A model generated the notes under the pieces. That model worked only from the letters and a program-made list of their open reading frames with translations, made no database searches and was not told the origin of the DNA. The translations under genes and the position numbers were made by a program. Shown here piece after piece: positions 9,946-17,590 of a stretch of DNA of 64,000 nt. Position 1 is the stretch's first letter. Each line of letters starts with the position of its first letter. Source of the DNA: Bacteroidetes bacterium UBA2664 (lineage in GTDB: Bacteria; Bacteroidota; Rhodothermia; Balneolales; Balneolaceae); NCBI GenBank assembly GCA_002359315.1, contig DEMS01000015.1, positions 1 through 64,000 of the forward strand. The letters run 5' to 3'.

Positions 9946-10380
9946 TTTCGATTTGGAAATATGTTCTTCTGATATATAAATAGTTTCGGGTTCGTTCGTT
10001 TGATTTGAATTTTTGAGTGAACTGTTAATATGAGTTATTAAAGAAAGAATCATCGCTCTACAATGATCACAGTTATTTTGGATCTCATTTATTTTTTCAG
10101 TTAAAACATTCTTTTGATCTAAGACGATATACAAAAGGCTCTTTACTTCTTGAGATGAACTTTGAGCATAATCTAAAAAACGAATAAAGTCCTTTTTGTG
10201 ATAGCGACTAAACCCTTCAGCAATATTAGTCATGACAGAAATGGCCGATCTTTTAAGTTGATCTGCTAAAGCATATTCATTCTTCAACGATGAATCAGAT
10301 ATAACTTCAAAAACCTGATTAACCAGCAATCGTGACTGCTGCCAACATTTTAGATCTTCATATTTTTCAATTTTTGCCAT
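9937..10380 (-). CDS. Four-helix-bundle protein (S23/IVP family)
   Basis: A 147-residue protein of the family first described from intervening sequences in 23S rRNA genes (TIGR02436-type). Recognisable segments are YEDLKCWQQSRLL at the N-terminus, LADQLKRSAISVMTNIAEGF (about 40-59) and FLDYAQSSSQEVKSLLYI. The family fold is a four-helix bundle, related to the Avd accessory protein of diversity-generating retroelements. The polar tail after about residue 122 looks disordered. It is unrelated to transport, yet sits between an adaptor gene and its ATPase gene with inverted repeats on both sides. The gene is visibly more AT-rich than its neighbours. Function unproven; nucleic-acid binding is the usual suggestion for relatives. 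Confidence 0.9.
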   Translation of the reverse strand: MAKIEKYEDLKCWQQSRLLVNQVFEVISDSSLKNEYALADQLKRSAISVMTNIAEGFSRYHKKDFIRFLDYAQSSSQEVKSLLYIVLDQKNVLTEKINEIQNNCDHCRAMILSLITHINSSLKNSNQTNEPETIYISEEHISKSKNH

Positions 10381-10394
10381 ATCAACTAAAATTT

Positions 10395-10424
10395 ATACGT
10401 TAAAACGTTAACACTTAAACACGT
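10395..10424. repeat. GTGTTAACGT-type repeat (family B), right end of the candidate element
   Basis: On the minus strand this reads TAAGTGTTAACGT followed by TTTAACGTAT, the inverted partner of 9891-9913. It lies between the adaptor stop codon and the ATG of the four-helix-bundle gene. Confidence 0.75.
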
Positions 10425-10426
10425 TA

Positions 10427-11683
10427 TCACTCCAACACCAGCACCTCATTATTCCCAAAAGTATCATAACTCGAAGTAATCACTTTTTCACCGGGTTCAA
10501 GGCCCGAAATTATTTCAAAGTATTCCGGATTTTGACGGCCAAGGCGAATTTCACGCCGTACAGCCCTGTCTTCATCCGGGGATAATACAAAAATCCAGTT
10601 CCCGCCGGTGGTCTGATAAAATCCACCCCGGGGCAGCAACAGCGCATTGGCAGATTCGCCCAATTGTAAACGGATTCGCAGTGTTTGTCCGCGCCGCAGG
10701 TTATCCGGTGATTCGTTTACAAATTCCATATCCACTTCGAACTGACCATTATTGATGACCGGATATACTTTTGAAATCATCAACTCATGCTCTTCACCGC
10801 CAAACGAAAATGTGCCATATAATCCGGGTACGATCCGTGAGAGATGAAATTCATCAATGGCTACCCTTACTTTATAATCATCCAGGATATCTACCTGACC
10901 AATACGCTCACCTGATGAGATAGACTGGCCCTGGTTTAATTCTATTGTACTTAATTGTCCGGATATGGGAGCCGTGACAACCAGATTTTCCAAAATGCGC
11001 TGAACAGCATCCAAATTTTCAAACATACGTTGTTCCGAATCATTCAGTTGCTGCATCTGTGTGATGGCTTGAACCGAATCTTTAATAAATGACTCGTAAG
11101 TTATTTCATACCGAGTTTTTTGATACTCATAATTCTGTTTGGTTTGATGAAATACCTGTTCAGCAATTAAATTTTGATCACGTAAGGTTTTTTCCCTTTC
11201 ATATTGTGCTTCAAGAATTTGCCTTTCGGCATTGGCATTAGCCAATTGTTCACGGAGACGTAGTGTGTTCTGCTCAAGGTTCAGCCGTGAATTTCGAACA
11301 TTATTTATTTGATCATACAGTCCCGATGTTTGCTGCATAACCTGCAGTTGCAGGCCCGAATTCGTAAGCGTTAAAATAGTATCCCCCTCTTCTACCATCG
11401 TTCCGGAATCCAAAAATACTTGCTGAACAACACCCCCTTCTATAGCATCCAGATAAATCGTTTGAATCGGCTGAACGGTTCCGGTTTGCTGTACAAATTC
11501 CTGAAAAGTATCCTCACGAACTTCGCCAATGGTTATTCGATCCCGGTCAACATTCAATGTCGACCGTATATCCATAAAGGCTATGACATAGACGCTGAAG
11601 CCAATAAAAACAAGCGCTCCGATCATCATTGCGATTCGTTTGGGAGTAAAAAATTTCTTTTCAATTTTACGATCCATTCCCAT
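10427..11683 (-). CDS. HlyD-family periplasmic adaptor subunit of an efflux system
   Basis: A 418-residue membrane-fusion protein. One N-terminal TM anchor (about 17-36, MMIGALVFIGFSVYVIAFMD) is followed by a lipoyl/barrel-sandwich half (about 70-110), a long coiled-coil hairpin rich in Q/E/L (about 110-220), the second lipoyl half (VVTAPISGQLSTIELNQGQ, about 230-250) and a beta-barrel domain to the C-terminus (GLEPGEKVITSSYDTFGNNEVLVLE). It would bridge the inner-membrane permeases to an outer-membrane factor; no TolC gene is in the window. It is the first gene of the operon, and a sigma-54-like promoter lies 83-97 bases upstream of its ATG. Confidence 0.93.
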   Translation of the reverse strand: MGMDRKIEKKFFTPKRIAMMIGALVFIGFSVYVIAFMDIRSTLNVDRDRITIGEVREDTFQEFVQQTGTVQPIQTIYLDAIEGGVVQQVFLDSGTMVEEGDTILTLTNSGLQLQVMQQTSGLYDQINNVRNSRLNLEQNTLRLREQLANANAERQILEAQYEREKTLRDQNLIAEQVFHQTKQNYEYQKTRYEITYESFIKDSVQAITQMQQLNDSEQRMFENLDAVQRILENLVVTAPISGQLSTIELNQGQSISSGERIGQVDILDDYKVRVAIDEFHLSRIVPGLYGTFSFGGEEHELMISKVYPVINNGQFEVDMEFVNESPDNLRRGQTLRIRLQLGESANALLLPRGGFYQTTGGNWIFVLSPDEDRAVRREIRLGRQNPEYFEIISGLEPGEKVITSSYDTFGNNEVLVLE

Positions 11684-12064
11684 GTTACAGAAATTCAGTT
11701 TGGGTGATTTATTTGATTCATTACAGGATATCCACTTTCAGTGGTCACCCTATCTACTCTATTTATCAATTAACATGCCAAACTCTCTCAATGCATGTTA
11801 TGCCGAAATAAAGGATGATTTTGTTGAAAATATTGTTCACATTCCAACAGTAAGTGTACGATATTGAACAGTATACTACCCAGATTCTTCCATTCTGGCT
11901 TATATCAATAGAGTCAATATGACTGGTATGATATTTGGGCTACTTTGTTGTACAAATCATACAATGCAATGCAAAGTTTATTGACGATATGATTTTGTAT
12001 TTATAATGGAAATAATCAAAGCTAACATAATGCACTATTGATAGCGCACATTACTAACAACTTT
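11684..12064. other. Divergent intergenic region between efflux operon and its regulators
   Basis: This 381-bp stretch has no convincing gene. It holds the sigma-54-like promoter near its left end. The part from about 11820 to 12000 is AT-rich with short dyads, including GTTGTACAA (11949-11957), and is where enhancer sites for the NtrC-type regulator would be expected. No specific binding site could be assigned. Confidence 0.5.
11764..11780 (-). promoter_or_regulatory. Sigma-54-like promoter for the efflux operon
   Basis: The minus strand reads TGGCATGTTAATTGAT from 11780 to 11765. The sigma-54 consensus is TGGCACG-N4-TTGCW, so the GG and the -12 dinucleotide have the required 10-base spacing, with mismatches C to T in the -24 box and C to A in the -12 GC. 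The start site would be near 11754, about 70 bases before the adaptor ATG. A sigma-54 activator is encoded divergently next door, which supports the call. Confidence 0.5.
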
Positions 12065-13438
12065 ATGACAAAAACCGGACGAATACTTGTTGTGGATGAT
12101 GACACGGATGTGTTGAATGCAGCTCGGTTATATCTGAAACAACATATTGGAAAAGTCGATGTTGAGAGTAACTCCACACTGATTCCATCACTTATGAAAG
12201 AATTCGATTATGATGCCATTCTATTGGATATGAATTTCGATGAGGATGTCAGTAGTGGTGAAGAAGGGTTTTACTGGCTGGAAAAGATACTGGAGAGTGA
12301 TCCGTCAATGGCCGTGGTTCTTATAACAGCCTATGGAGATGTTGAAAAAGCCGTTAAAGCGGTAAAAAAAGGGGCGGCTGATTTCGTATTAAAACCCTGG
12401 CAAAACGAAAAATTACTGGCTACGGTTACTTCAGCCATGAATTTAAGCCGTTCGAAAAGAGAATTTCAAATGCTTCGTACCCGACATGATGCTCTTAAAT
12501 CCGATATTGACCAACCCTATCAAAATATCATCGGGAAAAGCAGAGCAATGGAACAAATTTTTCAAACCATCGAAAAAGTGGCCAAAACCGATGCCAATGT
12601 GTTGATTACCGGAGAAAACGGTACAGGCAAGGAGTTGGTTGCCCGTGCACTGCACAGACGTTCAAACCGAAATGAAAACGTATTTATAACGGTAGACATG
12701 GGTGCTTTGACTGAGAGCTTATTTGAGAGTGAACTTTTTGGACATGAAAAAGGAGCCTTTACAGATGCAAAAGAGGCTCGTGCCGGAAGATTTGAGATTG
12801 CCAATGGCGGCACACTGTTTTTGGATGAAATTGGCAATCTGCCTCTTCAGCTCCAGCCTAAATTGTTATCAGCGCTGCAAACACATGAAATTAGAAGAGT
12901 TGGATCTAACAAAACCAAAAAAATTGATCTCCGCCTGATTTGTGCTACTAATGATTCATTGGGAAAAATGGTTGAAAATCAGGAATTCAGACAGGATTTA
13001 CTCTACCGAATCAACACGATTGAAATCAATATGCCCCCATTGAGGGAACGATCTGAGGATATCCCTTTGCTGGCCGGACATTTTTTGAAGCAGTACCGCG
13101 CTAAATACAGAAAGGAAATTTCCGGGATAACCAACCAGGCTATTCAATATCTGAAAGAATATCATTGGCCGGGTAATATCCGGGAATTAGAACATGCGGT
13201 TGAGCGGGCAGTTATTATGACGGATGAAAATCAACTTCAAAAAGGAGATTTTTTACTGACTTCGGTTACCGGCAATGATCAGCAATTACCCTTATCCGGA
13301 CTAAATCTGGAAGAAGTCGAGAAAACCGTCATACGTAAAGCAATGGATAAGCACGAAGGGAATATCTCGCATGCCGCTGAGGAACTGGGACTTACAAGAG
13401 CATCACTTTACAGGAGGTTAGAAAAATACGGGATATGA
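12065..13438 (+). CDS. Sigma-54-dependent response regulator (NtrC type)
   Basis: A 457-residue protein from the ATG at 12065 (a TTG at 12038 in the same frame is less likely). REC domain about 5-120 with the phospho-acceptor Asp55 in AILLDMNF, then an AAA+ domain about 150-375 with Walker A GENGTGKE, the sigma-54 contact loop GAFTDA (a variant of GAFTGA), Walker B GGTLFLDEIGN and the R-finger region, then a Fis-type HTH at the end (GNISHAAEELGLTRASLYRR). It overlaps the kinase gene by 4 bases (ATGA), so the two are translationally coupled. Expected role: phosphorylation-dependent activator of sigma-54 promoters, here most likely the divergent efflux operon. Confidence 0.95.
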   Translation: MTKTGRILVVDDDTDVLNAARLYLKQHIGKVDVESNSTLIPSLMKEFDYDAILLDMNFDEDVSSGEEGFYWLEKILESDPSMAVVLITAYGDVEKAVKAVKKGAADFVLKPWQNEKLLATVTSAMNLSRSKREFQMLRTRHDALKSDIDQPYQNIIGKSRAMEQIFQTIEKVAKTDANVLITGENGTGKELVARALHRRSNRNENVFITVDMGALTESLFESELFGHEKGAFTDAKEARAGRFEIANGGTLFLDEIGNLPLQLQPKLLSALQTHEIRRVGSNKTKKIDLRLICATNDSLGKMVENQEFRQDLLYRINTIEINMPPLRERSEDIPLLAGHFLKQYRAKYRKEISGITNQAIQYLKEYHWPGNIRELEHAVERAVIMTDENQLQKGDFLLTSVTGNDQQLPLSGLNLEEVEKTVIRKAMDKHEGNISHAAEELGLTRASLYRRLEKYGI

Positions 13439-14799
13439 TAAAAAACTTCCGCCTTGGAATAATCATCCGAATGCTATTTTTGGCAGCAACGCTGTTGTTG
13501 CTGGTATATCTGATATATGAATCAGAATATTATGTTAGCATGACCATTCTTGGCCTGGTGATCATTGCACAGGTTATCTCACTAATCAGATACCTGGAGC
13601 GTACAAATGAGCTTCTGACACGCTTTTTGGATGCGATTCAATATTCTGATTTTACCGGTTCATTCAGAAATCATGGATTGGGCAGTAAATTTGATGAGCT
13701 CAATAAATCGTTCTCACATGTAATGGATCGGTTTAAGGAAGAGCGGGCCGAAAAAGAGGAAAGTATTCGATATCTGGAAACTGTAGTTCAGCATATTGGA
13801 GTCGGTCTGATCTGTTTTAATGGAAAAGGTGAAGTTGTTCTGTTTAATACAGCCGCTAAACGTTTATTCAAGATTGCAACACTGCGTAAGATTGAATCGC
13901 TGAAAGGTCTATCAAAGCCATTGTATAAAACCGTTCAGAATTTGAGAGGGGGAAACAGAAATTTGATTCGGGTCACTATTCAGCGAGAAACCTTACAGCT
14001 TGCTATGTTTGCAACTGAATTCCGAATGCGGGATGAATCCTATAAACTCGTTTCATTTCAAAACATTCATTCGGAACTGGAGGAAAAAGAGATGGATGCA
14101 TGGCAGAATTTAACACAGGTTCTGGCACATGAAATTATGAACTCCATCACCCCTATTTCATCTCTTTCAGCGACTGTAAAAATGCTTCTGGATGATCATA
14201 CGATTGAAAAAGAAAATCATGCAGAACTGAACAAGGAGATATTGGCAGATGTGAGGGATGCTCTTGAAACCATCCAAAACAGAAGCGAAGGGTTAATGCG
14301 ATTTGTGAATTCATACCGTGATTTTACTCAAATTCCGGAACCTAAATATGAAATTGTAAACGTGAAGGAAGCATTGCATCGTACTGTTAACCTCATGAAA
14401 ACAGAAGCCGTTAAACAGGAAATAAAGTTATTTGCCAAAGCTGAGCCCGAGAGTCTTGAAGTAACTGCTGACCCGCACCTAATTGAGCAAACCTTGATCA
14501 ATCTAGTTAAAAATGCAATCCGGGTGTTAACCAATCAGGAAAATGGAGAAATTTTACTGATGGGGAGTATCGATGTATCCGGGAGGGTGATTATAGAAGT
14601 GCGGGATAACGGGCCGGGAATAAAAAAAACAAATTCAGAAAAAATCTTTATTCCTTTTTATTCGGTTGGCGGCAATGGAAAAACAAAGGGTTCGGGGATT
14701 GGGTTGAGCCTCTCAAGACAGATCATGAGAATGCACAATGGAACACTGACGGTGCAATCAGAAAAAGGCAAAGGAACTGTTTTTACCATGCGGTTTTAA
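13435..14799 (+). CDS. Sensor histidine kinase (NtrY-like)
   Basis: A 454-residue membrane kinase. Two TM helices near 10-25 and 32-50 are joined by a very short loop, so there is no real periplasmic sensor and the signal is probably cytoplasmic or membrane-derived. A PAS-like region lies near 115-215. The HisKA box carries the phospho-His in LAHEIMNSITPISSLS (about 229-244), followed by HATPase_c with VKNAIR (N box), VRDNGPGI (G1) and KGSGIGLSLSRQIM (G2). Its ATG overlaps the regulator's stop codon, making a dedicated pair. No strong terminator follows. Confidence 0.94.
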   Translation: MIKNFRLGIIIRMLFLAATLLLLVYLIYESEYYVSMTILGLVIIAQVISLIRYLERTNELLTRFLDAIQYSDFTGSFRNHGLGSKFDELNKSFSHVMDRFKEERAEKEESIRYLETVVQHIGVGLICFNGKGEVVLFNTAAKRLFKIATLRKIESLKGLSKPLYKTVQNLRGGNRNLIRVTIQRETLQLAMFATEFRMRDESYKLVSFQNIHSELEEKEMDAWQNLTQVLAHEIMNSITPISSLSATVKMLLDDHTIEKENHAELNKEILADVRDALETIQNRSEGLMRFVNSYRDFTQIPEPKYEIVNVKEALHRTVNLMKTEAVKQEIKLFAKAEPESLEVTADPHLIEQTLINLVKNAIRVLTNQENGEILLMGSIDVSGRVIIEVRDNGPGIKKTNSEKIFIPFYSVGGNGKTKGSGIGLSLSRQIMRMHNGTLTVQSEKGKGTVFTMRF

Positions 14800-14816
14800 C
14801 CGGGTTGACCGGCTAT

Positions 14817-14963
14817 TTAATTGACTGATTCTTCCAACCATCCCCCTGTAAACCCTGCTTTTCTCAATCCCTCTATGATGTATTTATTTTCACGCAGAAT
14901 GCTCCAAATCAGGCCTGTTTGATAGTTTTCAAGCTGAATGAGTCTCTGTCTGGGTTGATGTAG
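14817..14963 (-). pseudogene. Start-less ORF remnant of unknown family
   Basis: On the minus strand an open frame encodes LENYQTGLIWSILRENKYII followed by EGLRKAGFTGGWLEESVN and a TAA at 14817-14819. The composition is protein-like (amphipathic helix, Gly-Trp end), but upstream it runs into a stop with no ATG, GTG or TTG. I do not recognise the family. It could be the C-terminal stub of a deleted gene. Confidence 0.35.
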
Positions 14964-15015
14964 TTTAGTTATAAGTTTTATTCATTGTTGTATTTAAATT
15001 TTTTATCGGAAACCA

Positions 15016-16122
15016 TCAAGCGAAACCGAACAGTGGAGGAATGATGATTACAACGATCGCAGCCCACACAGCATAAACCGGCAGATAATCGGTTTGCCAC
15101 TTTTCGAGAAGTGAAAACGATGCGTGTCCACGCAAAAAGCGGATATAAAGAAAGGCTGACCATGCCAGATTAACCAAAAGGATTAGGTTGAAGCCCAGGG
15201 CAACAACGCGATTCGGGGTGAACCCTAGATCGGTGATTCGTTGTGAAATAGCCCACAATGCAATCACGTCGGCTAAAAGCGCACTTATCACGAGCATTAC
15301 TTGTATATAATCAAAGATGCCGGGAGGCGATTGCGAGTCACGGGCAGAGATGGAATAGAGAAGGAGACAAATAACAACCACCAGGAGCATGTCGAAAGCG
15401 ATTAATACATCCCGCTCAATTTCGATCCCGCGTCCGGTAAACAGCAGGGTTCCCAGAAATGTAATCAATACGATAGCGAAAAGTGGTGAAAAGAGGCGTG
15501 CCAGCATGGGCGCGAGGTTTTCAACCACTCCTTTCTTGATATCCACTAACCAGGCAGCGATAATGACAGCACCAACCACTCCACATAGTACCCACTGCTC
15601 GAAAAGCGGTTCGATATCAATCGAGATAGTTTGAAAAATAATTGCCATCGTGCCGGTTAAAACAATCCCTCCAAGAGCAATTAATACATAGTAGATAAAA
15701 AGCTCACCCGAAAATCTGATAAAATCCATCCGACCGTTCACCTGTCCCCATTCTCCGCCTGCATATGCAATTCCTACCATTAGCCAGAGCGCAATTGGAA
15801 GGTGAAGCGCCAAAAGCACTTCGGTATCATTGCCATGTGTGAATGGATATACGTTGGCGAATACAACCGCTACAACAAAAGCTACACTTAGCCAAAGTAT
15901 AGTAGAAGTTTTGAGTTGACGTTTATAAGCGAAATAACCGGTCAAAAGTGGCAGTACAAAAAGACTCATGTTCCGGAAGTAGAATCCATCGTTCCCGTCC
16001 AGCTCTAACCCAAATAGTGTAGGTATTTTTACAAGTATGGCTGCCGCCAGCGCAAAGGAAAAAGCGATGATGGTTTCCTTTTGTGGATTTGTCAATTCGT
16101 GGGATTTAGTAATTGTTGTCAA
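15016..16122 (-). CDS. Polytopic membrane protein (DUF4153-like)
   Basis: A 368-residue integral membrane protein with about 10-12 hydrophobic helices and short loops. The C-terminal helices and the arrangement around EIERDVLIAFDMLLVVVICL and YIRFLRGHASF resemble DUF4153 proteins of Bacteroidota, for which no function is known. There is no signal peptide apart from the first helix (about 15-35). It stands alone between divergent or unrelated genes. A GTGTTAACG-type repeat begins 9 bases upstream of its ATG, as it does upstream of the ATPase gene at 9885, so its leader is also repeat-derived. Confidence 0.75.
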   Translation of the reverse strand: MTTITKSHELTNPQKETIIAFSFALAAAILVKIPTLFGLELDGNDGFYFRNMSLFVLPLLTGYFAYKRQLKTSTILWLSVAFVVAVVFANVYPFTHGNDTEVLLALHLPIALWLMVGIAYAGGEWGQVNGRMDFIRFSGELFIYYVLIALGGIVLTGTMAIIFQTISIDIEPLFEQWVLCGVVGAVIIAAWLVDIKKGVVENLAPMLARLFSPLFAIVLITFLGTLLFTGRGIEIERDVLIAFDMLLVVVICLLLYSISARDSQSPPGIFDYIQVMLVISALLADVIALWAISQRITDLGFTPNRVVALGFNLILLVNLAWSAFLYIRFLRGHASFSLLEKWQTDYLPVYAVWAAIVVIIIPPLFGFA

Positions 16123-16130
16123 TGGATTTG

Positions 16131-16178
16131 TAAGTGTTAAGGTGTTAACGTTTTAACGTGTTGAAGTGTTTATGTCTA
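16131..16178. repeat. GTGTTAACGT-type repeat (family B), no associated gene
   Basis: Begins TAAGTGTTAA and continues with GTGTTAACGTTTTAACGTGT, the same words and orientation as 9891-9913, and also sits just 5' of a minus-strand start codon. It carries no four-helix-bundle gene and may be a stand-alone copy. Confidence 0.7.
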
Positions 16179-16324
16179 ACATATTTTGAAGTAAGCTCCA
16201 CTTTATATGAGAAAGTCAGTCTTGTTGCTTTGTACTGAATGATTGTAAATTAAAAGTACTTTTAATTACAAAGTAAGATACAGAATTCATTTATACAATA
16301 GTTTGAAGAACTTTATTTTAATTA

Positions 16325-16402
16325 TTTAGCATTCAGCTTTCAGTTTATTATAAACCAAGCTGAATGCTAAAGACTGATAGCTGATAGCAGATAGCTGAAC
16401 TA
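16325..16402. repeat. AGCTGA-word hairpin repeat (family A), copy 3
   Basis: A perfect 15-bp inverted repeat, TTTAGCATTCAGCTT at 16325-16339 with its complement at 16357-16371, followed by direct CTGATAGCTGA-type words up to 16402. It is related in words to the copies at 1641 and 4070. Confidence 0.75.
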
Positions 16403-16456
16403 CGCCGTCTACTTCACCAAGGCTACGTAGACTAAGAAGGCTTCGAAGAGCAGGCT
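16403..16456. repeat. CTACG/CTTCG-word palindromic segment
   Basis: A short stretch built from self-complementary words: GTCTAC and GTAGAC facing each other across about 14 bases, then GGCTTCGAAG. It is GC-richer than its surroundings and sits between an AGCTGA repeat and the acetyltransferase gene. With the preceding two repeats it fills most of the 371-bp gene-free interval 16123-16493; no other feature is visible there. Confidence 0.5.
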
Positions 16457-16493
16457 GTTAGAAAAATTATCACACCCTCATACTAAAAAACAT

Positions 16494-17051
16494 TCAATCT
16501 GTAATACCCTGCGAGTCATGGTCCGTCTCATCCACTGAAAGTGACTCCAAATGACACCACATATGGACTTTCGCAACGTAATCCTTCCCTAGACGAACCG
16601 CATATGGCTCCACTCCGAAAGTAATAAATCCATGCCGTTCGTACAGACGTCTGGCTAATAGGTTACTTTCGGAGACTGTCAGCTTCACGACGGTGATACC
16701 CGTTTGAGAACGCGCGAATTTCAAGACAGTTCTAACGAGTTCACTCCCGATTTTTTTGCCTCGAAAAGATGGTAAAACGTACATGCCGAAAAGGGTGGCC
16801 TTGTGAGATATTTTCTCTCGAGCCTCCCTCCTCAGTCCCGCAACTCCAACCAACCGCTCGCCCTCGAAAGCGCCAAAAACCACTTCTCTATTATCCGCTC
16901 GCTCTACCAGTCTCGCTTCCCACCAGGATAGTGGCAAGACAGCACGTTCCGAGGTATTAGATGTGAAAGCCTCAGGGTGAGCACCATAGGCTTTCAGCAT
17001 CAGGGCGCGATAGTTTTCGGTATTTGAGGAAGTGAGACGGACTATGCTCAT
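16494..17051 (-). CDS. GNAT-family N-acetyltransferase
   Basis: A 185-residue acetyltransferase. The core runs from about residue 55 to 165, with the acetyl-CoA pyrophosphate loop FRGKKIGSEL (Q/RxxGxG/A form) and the motif VSESNLLARRLYERHGF, which are typical of RimI/phosphinothricin-type GNATs. The substrate cannot be predicted. Hand counts on four 60-base lines give about 48-55% GC, against under 40% in a nearby kinase line, and arginine codons look unlike the neighbours, suggesting transfer. The ATG is preceded by a GTTAGGC heptamer like the end of an integron attC site. Downstream lie several repeat types. Confidence 0.88.
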   Translation of the reverse strand: MSIVRLTSSNTENYRALMLKAYGAHPEAFTSNTSERAVLPLSWWEARLVERADNREVVFGAFEGERLVGVAGLRREAREKISHKATLFGMYVLPSFRGKKIGSELVRTVLKFARSQTGITVVKLTVSESNLLARRLYERHGFITFGVEPYAVRLGKDYVAKVHMWCHLESLSVDETDHDSQGITD

Positions 17052-17078
17052 TAGATCAAGCGCATCAATAGCATTCGT

Positions 17079-17090
17079 GTTGGGCCTAAC
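17079..17090. other. attC-like heptamers (possible cassette boundary)
   Basis: The plus strand has GTTGGGC at 17079-17085 overlapping GCCTAAC at 17084-17090; on the minus strand the latter is GTTAGGC, matching the attC core GTTRRRY just upstream of the acetyltransferase gene. A complete attC fold (R'', L'', L', R') was not found in the 54-bp gap, so this is at best a degraded or partial site. Confidence 0.25.
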
Positions 17091-17105
17091 GGTCTGGGTG
17101 TAAGG

Positions 17106-17492
17106 TTAAAGCTGATAATCAAACTCATAATAATGTTTACCATCCTCAATATTGATGGCCATTGTACCTGAGAGTCCTTTAATTTCTCCAGTAGCAGAAT
17201 CTGGAACCACTTCCAGTATGAGCCGCTCTTTTCCTTTGTTGATTGTTCCAAAATGTTGGAGCACAAAACTACCCTTTTTCCCCTCCAAAGTCCCTTGAAC
17301 CTGTTCTATAGCTACATACCCTGCTGGACCTAACGGGGTCATAGCACTTAACATTTCCCCTTTGCTTTTTGCATCCAGATCTCCATGAAAAGTTTTATCA
17401 AGTGTCATGCGACCCAATTTAATGCCATCATTACCCTGAGTGTAACCATCCTGAGGATTTAATTTTACCTCGAATTCTCCTTTAATTTTCAT
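17106..17492 (-). CDS. DUF3224 domain-containing protein
   Basis: A 128-residue protein spanning a single DUF3224 domain (allene-oxide-cyclase-like barrel fold in the family). It has alternating beta-strand composition and family segments GRMTLDKTFHGDLDAKSKGE, AGYVAIEQVQGTLEGKKGSF and the end region GLSGTMAINIEDGKHYYEFD. There is no signal peptide, so it is cytoplasmic. Function is unknown in the family; members are small stand-alone proteins often found in accessory regions. It is followed 54 bases later by the acetyltransferase gene on the same strand. Confidence 0.85.
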   Translation of the reverse strand: MKIKGEFEVKLNPQDGYTQGNDGIKLGRMTLDKTFHGDLDAKSKGEMLSAMTPLGPAGYVAIEQVQGTLEGKKGSFVLQHFGTINKGKERLILEVVPDSATGEIKGLSGTMAINIEDGKHYYEFDYQL

Positions 17493-17590
17493 GAGATTTT
17501 ATCTATGATTTTCGTCACTATTACTCCCATATATGATAAAGGATTACAGTGAACGCAAAAAATAAATTTTAAAAAGTGGGTTCTTCCCGT

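Larger units (their letters stand above)
9891..10417. mobile_element. Candidate 527-bp element: four-helix-bundle gene within inverted repeats
   Basis: The sequence at 9891-9913 begins TAAGTGTTAACGT. Its inverted counterpart lies at 10395-10417, and the two 23-mers agree at 21 positions by eye. Between them sits only the four-helix-bundle gene (9937-10380). The unit occupies almost all of the 541-bp gap between the adaptor stop and the ATPase start in an operon that normally has those genes adjacent. I see no clear target-site duplication. That this unit moves, or that the protein recognises the repeats, is inference. Confidence 0.45.

Noticed and set aside
11793..11804. GGC-ATAACAT-GC on the minus strand as a second sigma-54 promoter
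   Set aside because: The GG-to-GC distance is 8 bases instead of the required 10.
1641..16456. CRISPR array made of the short intergenic repeats
   Set aside because: The repeats are degenerate, differ in orientation, lie far apart between genes, and have no regular spacers or cas genes.
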